DNA from: CBDFKF01 sp965248765
GTDB taxonomy: Bacteria; Pseudomonadota; Alphaproteobacteria; VGEJ01
Length of the DNA: 64,000 nt
Direction: 5' to 3'
Assembly: GCA_965248765.1 (NCBI GenBank)
Contig: CBDFKF010000004.1
Location: 62,001 to 126,000 of the forward strand
Part shown: positions 26,826-34,725 of the stretch, in pieces
Position numbering within the stretch: the stretch's first letter is position 1
How the letters are laid out: each line of letters starts with the position of its first letter
The notes under the pieces: generated by a model
The model's input: the letters and a program-made list of their open reading frames with translations, nothing else
Databases searched by the model: none
Told to the model about the DNA's origin: nothing
Made by a program: the position numbers and the translations under genes

Positions 26826-28583
26826 ATGTCGGAGCGACGGATGACAGGTTCGGAGATCATCCTCCAGGCGCTCGTCGATCAGGGTGTCGAGGTCATCTTT
26901 GGTTACCCGGGGGGGGCGGTGCTCCCGATCTACGACGAGCTTTTCAAGCAGAACCGGCTGCGCCACATCCTCGTCCGCCAGGAAGCCGGGGCCGTACATG
27001 GCGCTGAGGGCTACGCTCGCTCGACCGGCGGTGTCGGCGTCGTTCTCGTGACCTCCGGCCCAGGGGCGACCAACGCCGTCACGGGACTCGCCGATGCGTT
27101 CATGGATAGCATCCCGCTGGTCTGTCTTACCGGACAGGTTGCCACCCACATGATCGGCAACGACGCGTTTCAAGAGGCGGACACGGTTGGTATCACCCGC
27201 CCCTGCACGAAGCACAATTACCTCGTGAAAGACGTCAACGACCTCGCTCGCATGATGCATGAGGCGTTCTACGTCGCGCGGTCAGGCCGGCCAGGCCCGG
27301 TAGTGGTGGACCTGCCAAAGGACATTCAGCTCGCCACGGGTCCCTACAAAGCACCGGACGATGCGCGCCATCGCACCTACCGCCCCCGCGTTGATGGAGA
27401 GCCGGCTCTTATCGAGCGCGCGGTCGAGCTGATCGTCAGCGCCAAGAAACCGATCTTCTACACGGGCGGGGGTGTCATCAACTCTGGGCCGCGGGCGGTT
27501 CAACTTCTGACCGACCTCGTGAGGATGACTGGTCACCCGGTGACCAACACGGTTATGGGGTTGGGCGGGTATCCAGGAACAGACGATCAGTTCCTTGGCA
27601 TGCTGGGCATGCACGGAACCTACGAAGCCAACCTGGCGATGGCGCACTGCGATGTGATGGTGGCGGTTGGCGCTCGTTTCGACGATCGCGTCACCGGACG
27701 GCTCGATGCCTTCTCGCAGGGATCCAAGAAGATCCACATCGACATCGACCCCTCGTCAATCAACAAGAACGTCCCGGTCGACGTCCCGATCGTCGGCGAT
27801 GTCGCGCACGTGCTCGCGGTGATCATCACGCGATTGCGCGAGCGCGAGGATGCCATCGACAAGCGTGCGTTGAAGAGATGGTGGTCGCAGATCGACAAAT
27901 GGCGCGGCCGCAAGTGCCTCAGCTACGAGGCCGCAGAAGCGGTCATCAAGCCGCAGTACGCATTGGAGCGGTTGTATGAACACATCAAGGAGCGCGATGT
28001 GTACATCACGACCGAGGTCGGTCAACACCAGATGTGGGCGGCGCAGTTCCTTAAGTTTGATCAGCCTAACCGATGGATGACGTCAGGTGGCCTGGGTACG
28101 ATGGGCTATGGGCTTCCGGCGGCGATGGGGGCGCAGATTGCCCATCCCGACGCGCTTGTCATCGACGTCGCCGGCGAGGCCTCGATCCTGATGAACATCC
28201 AGGAGCTCTCGACGATCGCGCAGTATCGCCTGCCGGTGAAGGCCTTCATCCTCAACAACGAGTACATGGGCATGGTGCGCCAGTGGCAGGAGATTCTGCA
28301 CGGCGGCCGCTACTCTGAGAGCTACGTCGATGGGCTGCCCGACTTCGTCAAGCTCGCCGAGAGCTTCAGTGCGGTCGGCCTGCGGGCAACGCAGCCTTCA
28401 GAGGTTGATGCCGTCATCGAAGAGATGATATCGATCGACAAGGCCGTCATCGTCGATGTCCTGGTCGACAAGGAAGAGAACTGCTTCCCGATGATTCCGT
28501 CTGGCGCTGCCCACTACGATATGATTCTCGGCGTTGATGATCAGGCACCGGAAGGGACCGACCAGGGGCTTGCCCTGGTTTAA
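26826..28583 (+). CDS. ilvI: Acetolactate synthase large (catalytic) subunit, biosynthetic
   Basis: The ThDP-dependent enzyme condenses two pyruvates, or pyruvate with 2-oxobutyrate, in the first common step of valine/isoleucine/leucine synthesis. At 585 residues it is the usual length. VIFGYPGGAVLPIYDEL and the catalytic Glu in RQEAGAVHGAEGYAR define the PYR domain. SGPGATNAVTG, RFDDRVTGRLDAF (FAD-binding middle domain) and GEASILMNIQELSTIAQY (ThDP/Mg site) follow. ATG at 26826 is preferred; a GTG precedes it by one codon. The regulatory subunit ilvH follows after 88 nt. Confidence 0.96.
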   Translation: MSERRMTGSEIILQALVDQGVEVIFGYPGGAVLPIYDELFKQNRLRHILVRQEAGAVHGAEGYARSTGGVGVVLVTSGPGATNAVTGLADAFMDSIPLVCLTGQVATHMIGNDAFQEADTVGITRPCTKHNYLVKDVNDLARMMHEAFYVARSGRPGPVVVDLPKDIQLATGPYKAPDDARHRTYRPRVDGEPALIERAVELIVSAKKPIFYTGGGVINSGPRAVQLLTDLVRMTGHPVTNTVMGLGGYPGTDDQFLGMLGMHGTYEANLAMAHCDVMVAVGARFDDRVTGRLDAFSQGSKKIHIDIDPSSINKNVPVDVPIVGDVAHVLAVIITRLREREDAIDKRALKRWWSQIDKWRGRKCLSYEAAEAVIKPQYALERLYEHIKERDVYITTEVGQHQMWAAQFLKFDQPNRWMTSGGLGTMGYGLPAAMGAQIAHPDALVIDVAGEASILMNIQELSTIAQYRLPVKAFILNNEYMGMVRQWQEILHGGRYSESYVDGLPDFVKLAESFSAVGLRATQPSEVDAVIEEMISIDKAVIVDVLVDKEENCFPMIPSGAAHYDMILGVDDQAPEGTDQGLALV

Positions 28584-28671
28584 GGCTGACCCTTCACATT
28601 CGTTTTCGCATAATGTATCGAGGCCGGCCAAGGCTGGCGCCGAGGCGAAGCTCGTCATCAGGTGAGTCCGA

Positions 28672-29181
28672 GTGGCACAGGAAACGCACCGCCGGCACAC
28701 GATCTCCGTGCTCGTCGACAACGAGGCCGGCGTGCTTGCGCGCGTCATCGGGCTGTTCTCAGGGCGCGGTTATAATATCGAAAGCCTGACGGTCGCGGAG
28801 GTAGACGACCTCGAGCACCTTTCGCGCATCACCGTCGTCACATCCGGCACACCGATGATCATCGAGCAGATCAAGGCACAGCTCGACCGCCTGGTCCCCG
28901 TTCACACAGTGGCCGACCTGACCATGAAGGGCCCCCACATCGAGCGCGAGCTCGCCCTCATCAAGGTCTCCGGTGAGGGTGATGGCAGGGTCGAATCGCT
29001 GCGTATTGCGGACATCTTTCGCGCGCAGGTGGTGGACAGTACGACACGTTCGTTCGTCTTCGAGATGACCGGCTCGACCGACAAATTAAATGCCTTCATC
29101 GAGCTCATGAAGCCGCTGGGCCTGGTCGAAATTGCCCGGGCCGGCGTGGTGGCGATGAGTCGCGGCCTCGAGGCGACCTGA
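28672..29181 (+). CDS. ilvH: Acetolactate synthase small (regulatory) subunit
   Basis: A 169-residue protein with an N-terminal ACT domain (HTISVLVDNEAGVLARVIGL, FSGRGYNIESLTV) and a C-terminal ALS_ss_C domain. It binds valine for feedback inhibition and stimulates the large subunit. It starts with GTG at 28672. Position between ilvI and ilvC supports an ilvIHC operon. Confidence 0.95.
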   Translation: MAQETHRRHTISVLVDNEAGVLARVIGLFSGRGYNIESLTVAEVDDLEHLSRITVVTSGTPMIIEQIKAQLDRLVPVHTVADLTMKGPHIERELALIKVSGEGDGRVESLRIADIFRAQVVDSTTRSFVFEMTGSTDKLNAFIELMKPLGLVEIARAGVVAMSRGLEAT

Positions 29182-29217
29182 CGCCGTCGCGACGTTCACT
29201 GAGGAGCCAGGAAACCC

Positions 29218-30237
29218 ATGCGCGTTTATTACGACCGCGATGCCGATGTGAATCTGATTAAGTCCAAGAAGGTCGCGATCCTCGGCTATGGCAGCCAAGG
29301 TCACGCCCACGCCAACAACCTGAAAGATAGCGGCGTGAAGGACGTGGCGGTCGGCCTTCGCGAGGGATCATCGAGCCGGAAGAAGGCGGAGGATGCCGGC
29401 CTCGCGGTGATGAGCGTGCCCGATGCTGCACGCTGGGCCGACGTGGTGATGGTTCTGACGCCCGATGAGCTACAGGCGGATATCTACGACAAGGAGCTCG
29501 CAGGCGACATGCAACAAGGCGCGGCGATCGCCTTCGCGCACGGCTTCAACGTCCACTTCGACCTGATCAATCCGCGGGCCGATCTCGATGTTTTCATGAT
29601 CGCGCCCAAGGGCCCCGGGCACACCGTCCGCTCGGAGTATCTGCGCGGCGGCGGCGTTCCTTGTCTGCTTGCGATCGCACGGGATGCGTCGGGCAATACC
29701 CAGGACATTGCGCTGTCGTACGGCTCGGCGATCGGCGGCGGTCGCGCGGGAATTATCGAGACGAGCTTCCGAGAGGAGGTCGAGACCGACTTGTTCGGTG
29801 AACAAGTCGTGCTGTGCGGCGGTTTGATCGAGCTGATCAAGGCTGGCTTCGAGACGTTGGTTGAGGCGGGATATGCACCGGAAATGGCGTATTTCGAGTG
29901 CCTCCACGAGGTCAAGCTGATCGTTGACCTGGTGTACGAGGGCGGCATCGCCAACATGAACTACTCAATCTCCAACACAGCGGAATACGGTGAGTACACG
30001 CGCGGACCACGTGTCATCAACGCCGCAGTCCGCGACGAAATGAAGCGTATTCTGGACGACATCCAATCGGGACGCTTCGCTCGAGAGTGGATGCTGGAGA
30101 ACAAGGTCGCGCAGGCCAGCTTCAAATCGATGCGCCGCCGCTCGGCCGCGCACCATGTCGAGGAAGTTGGCGCGCAACTGCGGGCGATGATGCCGTGGAT
30201 CGCCGAGGGTCGACTTGTGGACAAGAGCAAAAACTGA
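29218..30237 (+). CDS. ilvC: Ketol-acid reductoisomerase, class I
   Basis: This 339-residue protein is class I (short-form) KARI. The N-terminal Rossmann domain has the motif GYGSQGHAHANNLKDSG, and NADPH contacts lie in GLREGSSSRKKAED. The C-terminal knotted domain has EVETDLFGEQVVLCGG and ECLHEVKLIVDLVYEGG with the Mg-binding acidic residues. It converts acetolactate to dihydroxyisovalerate. Spacing from ilvH is 36 nt and a strong GAGGAG ribosome-binding site precedes the ATG. Confidence 0.97.
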   Translation: MRVYYDRDADVNLIKSKKVAILGYGSQGHAHANNLKDSGVKDVAVGLREGSSSRKKAEDAGLAVMSVPDAARWADVVMVLTPDELQADIYDKELAGDMQQGAAIAFAHGFNVHFDLINPRADLDVFMIAPKGPGHTVRSEYLRGGGVPCLLAIARDASGNTQDIALSYGSAIGGGRAGIIETSFREEVETDLFGEQVVLCGGLIELIKAGFETLVEAGYAPEMAYFECLHEVKLIVDLVYEGGIANMNYSISNTAEYGEYTRGPRVINAAVRDEMKRILDDIQSGRFAREWMLENKVAQASFKSMRRRSAAHHVEEVGAQLRAMMPWIAEGRLVDKSKN

Positions 30238-30633
30238 CCGGGTGACAGGCTGATTAAGGACCCGCCCGCACTAAGCGACAAAAGCGGTTGCGGCGTGGCG
30301 GCCTTCGGTCGTAATAATGATTTCGCCAACAGGCTTAAGCAGGGTTAATGTGTTGTTAACCTTGTGTGGGCATGTGTTGTCATAACTCCCTGCAAAAAGC
30401 CGATAAATCGGACCGCTCGTATGGACGAGGTCATGGTCGGATCGAAAGCGACGATGAAAATTGCGGGCTCCAGCAGCTGTCGCCCATCGAATGCGCGGCG
30501 CCGGCCGCTCAGATTCGCGCGACGTTCGCCCCTTGTGGACGGCCTTCGACTTAGGCGCCCCTGGGTTGGTGTGCGCACCAACCAGGGGAGATAACAAGCG
30601 CCTAGGACACTCGATTTTCGAAGGACCAGTCAG
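30238..30633 (+). promoter_or_regulatory. 396-nt leader/intergenic region between ilvC and leuA
   Basis: No convincing gene. It contains GGTTAA-7nt-TTAACC at 30343-30361 (candidate operator or stem) and a strong hairpin at 30558-30588 (CCCCT-GGTTGGTG paired with CACCAACC-AGGGG, one bulged G, loop TGCG) 45 nt before the leuA ATG, with no U-tract after it. A 62-codon frame starting near 30366 ends at a TAG (30552-30554) just before this hairpin. It is not Leu-rich and looks non-coding, but the position deserves mention. Confidence 0.45.
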
Positions 30634-32187
30634 ATGAGCGGCATAACAGACCCTAACCGAGTTCGAATTTTCGACACGACCATGCGCGACGGCGAGCAGT
30701 CGCCGGGTGCGTCCATGAACCTGGATGAGAAATTGCGCATTGCCGAGGTGCTCGAGCAGATGGGCGTGGACATCATCGAGGCCGGCTTCCCGATCGCCTC
30801 CAACGGCGACTTCGAGGCAGTTCGCGAGATCTCGAAGATCATCAGTGAGTCGACTGTCTGCGGCTTGGCCCGTGCCGGGCGCAAAGACATTGACCGGGCC
30901 GCTGAGGCCCTCAAGCCGGCCCGTAGCGCGCGCATCCACACCTTCATCTCCACCAGCCCGCTGCATATGAAGTACAAGCTCCAGATGGAGCCGGAAGACG
31001 TGCACCAGGCGGTGATCGACAGCGTCAGCCGCGCGCGCAACCTGTGCGATGACGTGGAGTGGTCGCCCGAGGATGGCACGCGGACGGAGCACGACTTCCT
31101 GTGCCGAACGGTCGAAAGCGCCATCAAGGCCGGCGCCCAGACCATCAACATCCCCGATACGGTCGGCTATTCGACGCCCGAGGAGTTCGGCAGCTTGATT
31201 GCAATGCTCTTCGATCGCGTCCCCAACATCGACCGGGCGATAGTGTCGACGCACTGCCACAACGACCTCGGGCTTGCCGTGGCCAACTCGCTGGCCGGCG
31301 TAGCCAACGGTGCCCGGCAGATCGAGTGCGCGATCAATGGGCTTGGCGAGCGCGCCGGCAATGCGGCGTTGGAAGAGGTGGTGATGGCCCTGCGTACCCG
31401 CGAGGACATCATGCCCTTCACGACCCGGATCAATACCGAGTACATCACCCGGGCATCGCATCTCGTCTCCACCGTTACGGGCTTCGTCGTCCAAAACAAC
31501 AAGGCGATTGTCGGCGCCAATGCGTTTGCTCACGAGGCCGGTATCCATCAGGACGGTATGCTCAAGCATTCCGGCACCTACGAGATCATGAGCCCCGAAT
31601 CGGTCGGGCTGATCCACTCAAAGCTGGTTCTGGGAAAGCACTCCGGTCGGCATGCGTTCCGCGAAAAGCTGCGCGACCTTGGCTTCGATCTGGGTGACAA
31701 CGCCGTCGAGGACGCCTTTCGCCGTTTCAAGGACTTGGCCGATCGCAAGAAAGATGTCTTCGACGACGACATTGTTGCCCTGGTCGATGACGAGGTAGTG
31801 CGCACGAACGACCGTATCAAGCTGATCGCGTTGCAGGTGGTTTGCGGCACGCGGGAGCAGGCGACGGCCGATCTGGAACTCGAGGTCGATGGCGAGACCA
31901 AGGCGACCACCGCGACCGGCGATGGGCCGGTGGATGCGACCTTCAACGCCATCAAGATGCTGTTCCCGCATACCGCGGGTCTTCAGCTTTACCAGGTGAG
32001 CGCGGTCACGGCGGGCACCGACGCCCAAGCCGAAGTTACGGTCCGTCTCGAGGAAGACGGCAGGTCGGTCAACGGCCAGGGGGCGGACACCGACACCCTC
32101 GTTGCCTCGGCGCGCGCCTACGTCAATGCGCTGAACAAGTTGCTCGTCAAGAGGGGCCGGTCCGCGCCGGAGGCCCTCTCTGCGTGA
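30634..32187 (+). CDS. leuA: 2-isopropylmalate synthase
   Basis: A 517-residue protein committing 2-oxoisovalerate and acetyl-CoA to leucine synthesis. It has a HMGL-like TIM barrel (FDTTMRDGEQSPGASM, THCHNDLGLAVANSLAG with the metal His, NGLGERAGNAALEEVVMAL), a linker (HEAGIHQDGMLKH) and a C-terminal LeuA dimer/allosteric domain from about residue 390 that binds leucine. Separated from ilvC by a structured leader, so it may be independently regulated. Confidence 0.96.
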   Translation: MSGITDPNRVRIFDTTMRDGEQSPGASMNLDEKLRIAEVLEQMGVDIIEAGFPIASNGDFEAVREISKIISESTVCGLARAGRKDIDRAAEALKPARSARIHTFISTSPLHMKYKLQMEPEDVHQAVIDSVSRARNLCDDVEWSPEDGTRTEHDFLCRTVESAIKAGAQTINIPDTVGYSTPEEFGSLIAMLFDRVPNIDRAIVSTHCHNDLGLAVANSLAGVANGARQIECAINGLGERAGNAALEEVVMALRTREDIMPFTTRINTEYITRASHLVSTVTGFVVQNNKAIVGANAFAHEAGIHQDGMLKHSGTYEIMSPESVGLIHSKLVLGKHSGRHAFREKLRDLGFDLGDNAVEDAFRRFKDLADRKKDVFDDDIVALVDDEVVRTNDRIKLIALQVVCGTREQATADLELEVDGETKATTATGDGPVDATFNAIKMLFPHTAGLQLYQVSAVTAGTDAQAEVTVRLEEDGRSVNGQGADTDTLVASARAYVNALNKLLVKRGRSAPEALSA

Positions 32188-32254
32188 TTGTCACGCTCCC
32201 GAGTGGCGATAAGGCCGGGGATGCACCGTTGAGCCAAGGAGCTAAGTAAGGCTG

Positions 32255-33295
32255 ATGTTTTCGAAGATGCTCGGCGTACTCTCGGCCGACATGGCGATCG
32301 ACCTCGGGACCGCGAACACCCTGGTCTACGTCAAGGGCAGGGGTATCGTGCTCAACGAGCCGTCGGTGGTTGCCATCGTGAACCACCGCGGCAAGAAGCA
32401 GGTCTTGGCCGTCGGCGACGAGGCCAAGTTGATGCTCGGCCGAACGCCCGGCAACATCGAGGCGATCCGGCCGCTGCGGGACGGCGTCATCGCGGACTTC
32501 GAGATCGCCGAGGAGATGATCAAGCACTTCATCCGCAAGGTGCACAATCGGCGCAGCTTTGCCAGCCCACAGGTCATCATCTGCGTTCCCTCGGGATCGA
32601 CGGCGGTCGAGCGGCGCGCCATCCAGGAATCGGCGGAGAGCGCAGGCGCTCGCCGGGTTTTCCTCATCGAGGAGCCGATGGCTGCCGCCATCGGCGCGGG
32701 CCTCCCGGTGACCGAGCCCACGGGATCGATGGTGGTCGATATCGGCGGCGGGACCACCGAGGTCGCGGTCCTTTCGCTCGGCGGCATCGTCTACTCGCGA
32801 TCGGTGCGGGTGGGCGGCGACAAGATGGACCAGGCGATCATCGGCTATATGCGCCGCAACCATAATCTGCTTATCGGTGAGGGGAGTGCCGAGCGCATCA
32901 AGACTCACATCGGCACCGCCTGTCCGCCTGAGGACGGCGTTGGCGGTCTGATGGAGATCAAGGGGCGCGACCTGATGAACGGCGTGCCAAAGGAGCTGCT
33001 GATTAATCAGCGCCAGATCTCCGAGAGTTTGGCAGAGCCGGTCGGCGCCATCATCGAGGCCGTCAAGGTGGCGCTTGAGAATACTGCGCCGGAACTCGCC
33101 GCCGATATCGTCGACAAGGGGATCGTGCTGACGGGGGGCGGGGCGCTTCTCGGCAACATGGACTATGTTCTTCGCTTCTCAACGGGCCTGCCGGTCTCGA
33201 TTGCCGATGAGCCGCTCTCATGCGTCGCGCTCGGCACGGGCCGCGCACTTGAGGAGTTACGGACGCTTCGCCACGTGTTGCAGCAGGGCTTTTGA
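32255..33295 (+). CDS. mreB: Rod-shape-determining actin homologue MreB
   Basis: A 346-residue actin-fold protein. ATP-site motifs include AIDLGTANTLVYVKGRG (phosphate 1), VVDIGGGTTEVAVLSLGG (phosphate 2) and VLTGGGALLGNMDYVL (adenosine). MreB filaments guide the lateral wall elongasome. First gene of the mreBCD-mrdA-rodA operon. Confidence 0.97.
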   Translation: MFSKMLGVLSADMAIDLGTANTLVYVKGRGIVLNEPSVVAIVNHRGKKQVLAVGDEAKLMLGRTPGNIEAIRPLRDGVIADFEIAEEMIKHFIRKVHNRRSFASPQVIICVPSGSTAVERRAIQESAESAGARRVFLIEEPMAAAIGAGLPVTEPTGSMVVDIGGGTTEVAVLSLGGIVYSRSVRVGGDKMDQAIIGYMRRNHNLLIGEGSAERIKTHIGTACPPEDGVGGLMEIKGRDLMNGVPKELLINQRQISESLAEPVGAIIEAVKVALENTAPELAADIVDKGIVLTGGGALLGNMDYVLRFSTGLPVSIADEPLSCVALGTGRALEELRTLRHVLQQGF

Positions 33296-33343
33296 GCTAG
33301 CGGACTGCACCCGGGCGCCCGGGTGCGGTGAGGAGGCCTTACG

Positions 33344-34213
33344 ATGAACGCTCCGGGCGGTCGCTTTCTGCGCCTGGCGGTGCCAGTCCGGGTCCTTGTC
33401 CAACGCTTTGCCTTCGTTCTGCTGATTGCGGCGGCGTTCGGCCTGATGATCCTGGGCAAAGCGGACGCCCTGCTGGTCGATCGCCTGCGCTTCGCCATCA
33501 TCGATGCTGGCGCACCCGTCCTGGAGGTCTTGTCGCATCCGGTCGCCGCGTTGCGCGCCGGTATCGACGAAGTCAACCAGGTGATCTACCTACGCGCCGA
33601 GAATCAGCGGCTGCTGCGGGAGGTGGAGCACCTCTCGAACTGGCAAACCGTTGCCCGCCGCTTGGAGCGGGAGAATGCGGTCTATCGCTCCTTGCTGAAA
33701 ACACGCGCCGGGCCGCAGGTGTCGTTCGTCTCTGCGCGCGTGATCGGCGATTCCACCGGTCCTTTCGTGCGCACGCTGCTGTTGAACGCTGGCGCCCGCG
33801 ATGGCATCGCGAGCGGTCAGGCGGTGGTCTCTGCGGAGGGTCTGGTCGGGCGCATCGCCGAGGCCGGCGCTCGCTCGAGTCGCGTCCTGTTGGTCACCGA
33901 TCTCAACTCGCGCATACCAGTGGTCATCGAAGCGACCCGCCACCGTGCCGTGCTCGCTGGCGACAACTCCAACACGCCTCGCCTGACGTTTCTTGCCGCC
34001 GGCGCTCAGGTTAAGGCGGGCGATCGCGTGATCACGTCAGGGCACGGCGGGCTGTTACCGCCGGGCCTTCCCATCGGCATCATCGGCGCGTCCGCCGCCG
34101 GCGCGACGGCGGTCCAGCTATTGGTCGATTGGCATCGGCTCGAGTACGTCCGCGTGCTGCGATTCGACCTGCCGCGACTGTCGGTCGCCCACGGCTCGGG
34201 GACGCCACCGTGA
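33344..34213 (+). CDS. mreC: Rod-shape-determining protein MreC
   Basis: A 289-residue bitopic membrane protein: transmembrane segment about 20-45, a coiled coil near 75-115 (VNQVIYLRAENQRLLREVEHL), and two beta-barrel subdomains with GLVGRIAEAGARSSRVLLVT and SGHGGLLPPGLPIG. It links MreB to PBP2 from the periplasm. It overlaps mreD by GTGA. Confidence 0.95.
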   Translation: MNAPGGRFLRLAVPVRVLVQRFAFVLLIAAAFGLMILGKADALLVDRLRFAIIDAGAPVLEVLSHPVAALRAGIDEVNQVIYLRAENQRLLREVEHLSNWQTVARRLERENAVYRSLLKTRAGPQVSFVSARVIGDSTGPFVRTLLLNAGARDGIASGQAVVSAEGLVGRIAEAGARSSRVLLVTDLNSRIPVVIEATRHRAVLAGDNSNTPRLTFLAAGAQVKAGDRVITSGHGGLLPPGLPIGIIGASAAGATAVQLLVDWHRLEYVRVLRFDLPRLSVAHGSGTPP

Positions 34214-34725
34214 GCACCGATCTCGTCGCCCGGCTGCGTCGGGTAGCCACATGGACGACGCCGCTCATGCTGACATTGGTGCTCGTATTCGTCGGGATGG
34301 TACCGCTTGGCGTGCCTCATTTCGGGCCTATAGCGCCGGCCTTTGCCCTCATCGCCGTCTATTACTGGAGCATCTACAGGCCCGAACATCTCCCCGCAGG
34401 CGCTGTTTTCCTCATCGGCCTAGTTCAAGGGGCGCTGAACGGCGAGCCATTTGGGCTAACGGCCGTCGTGCTGCTGATCGTGTACGGCGTAGGGGTATCG
34501 CAGCGACGGGTGTTCATCGGCAAGAGCGTCCTCGTCGAGTGGTGGGGGTTCCTCCTTGTGGGCTCTGGCGCGATCGCGGTGAGCTGGATATTGGCGTGTT
34601 TGTATTTCGAGACCTTCATTGATCCACGCCCCGCGATGATTCAGGCCCTGATCTCTGTCGGCGCCTATCCGTGCGTGGCATGGCTATTCGTGCGCGCACA
34701 ACGCCGCCTCATGAAACCGGCATGA
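34210..34725 (+). CDS. mreD: Rod-shape-determining protein MreD
   Basis: A hydrophobic 171-residue protein with five or so transmembrane helices. The GTG at 34210 overlaps the mreC stop and is preferred over a longer frame from 34129 that would overlap mreC by 85 nt with non-hydrophobic sequence. PHFGPIAPAFALIAVYYW and FLIGLVQGALNGEPFGLTA fit MreD. Overlaps mrdA by ATGA. Confidence 0.92.
   Translation: MSTDLVARLRRVATWTTPLMLTLVLVFVGMVPLGVPHFGPIAPAFALIAVYYWSIYRPEHLPAGAVFLIGLVQGALNGEPFGLTAVVLLIVYGVGVSQRRVFIGKSVLVEWWGFLLVGSGAIAVSWILACLYFETFIDPRPAMIQALISVGAYPCVAWLFVRAQRRLMKPA

Noticed and set aside
30366..30554. 62-codon frame as a leuA leader peptide gene
   Set aside because: No Leu-codon run, no convincing ribosome-binding site, and Arg/Ala-rich tail; kept only as a positional curiosity.
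30271..31617. 448-codon minus-strand open frame across leuA
   Set aside because: Antisense to a clear leuA, with no recognisable motif.
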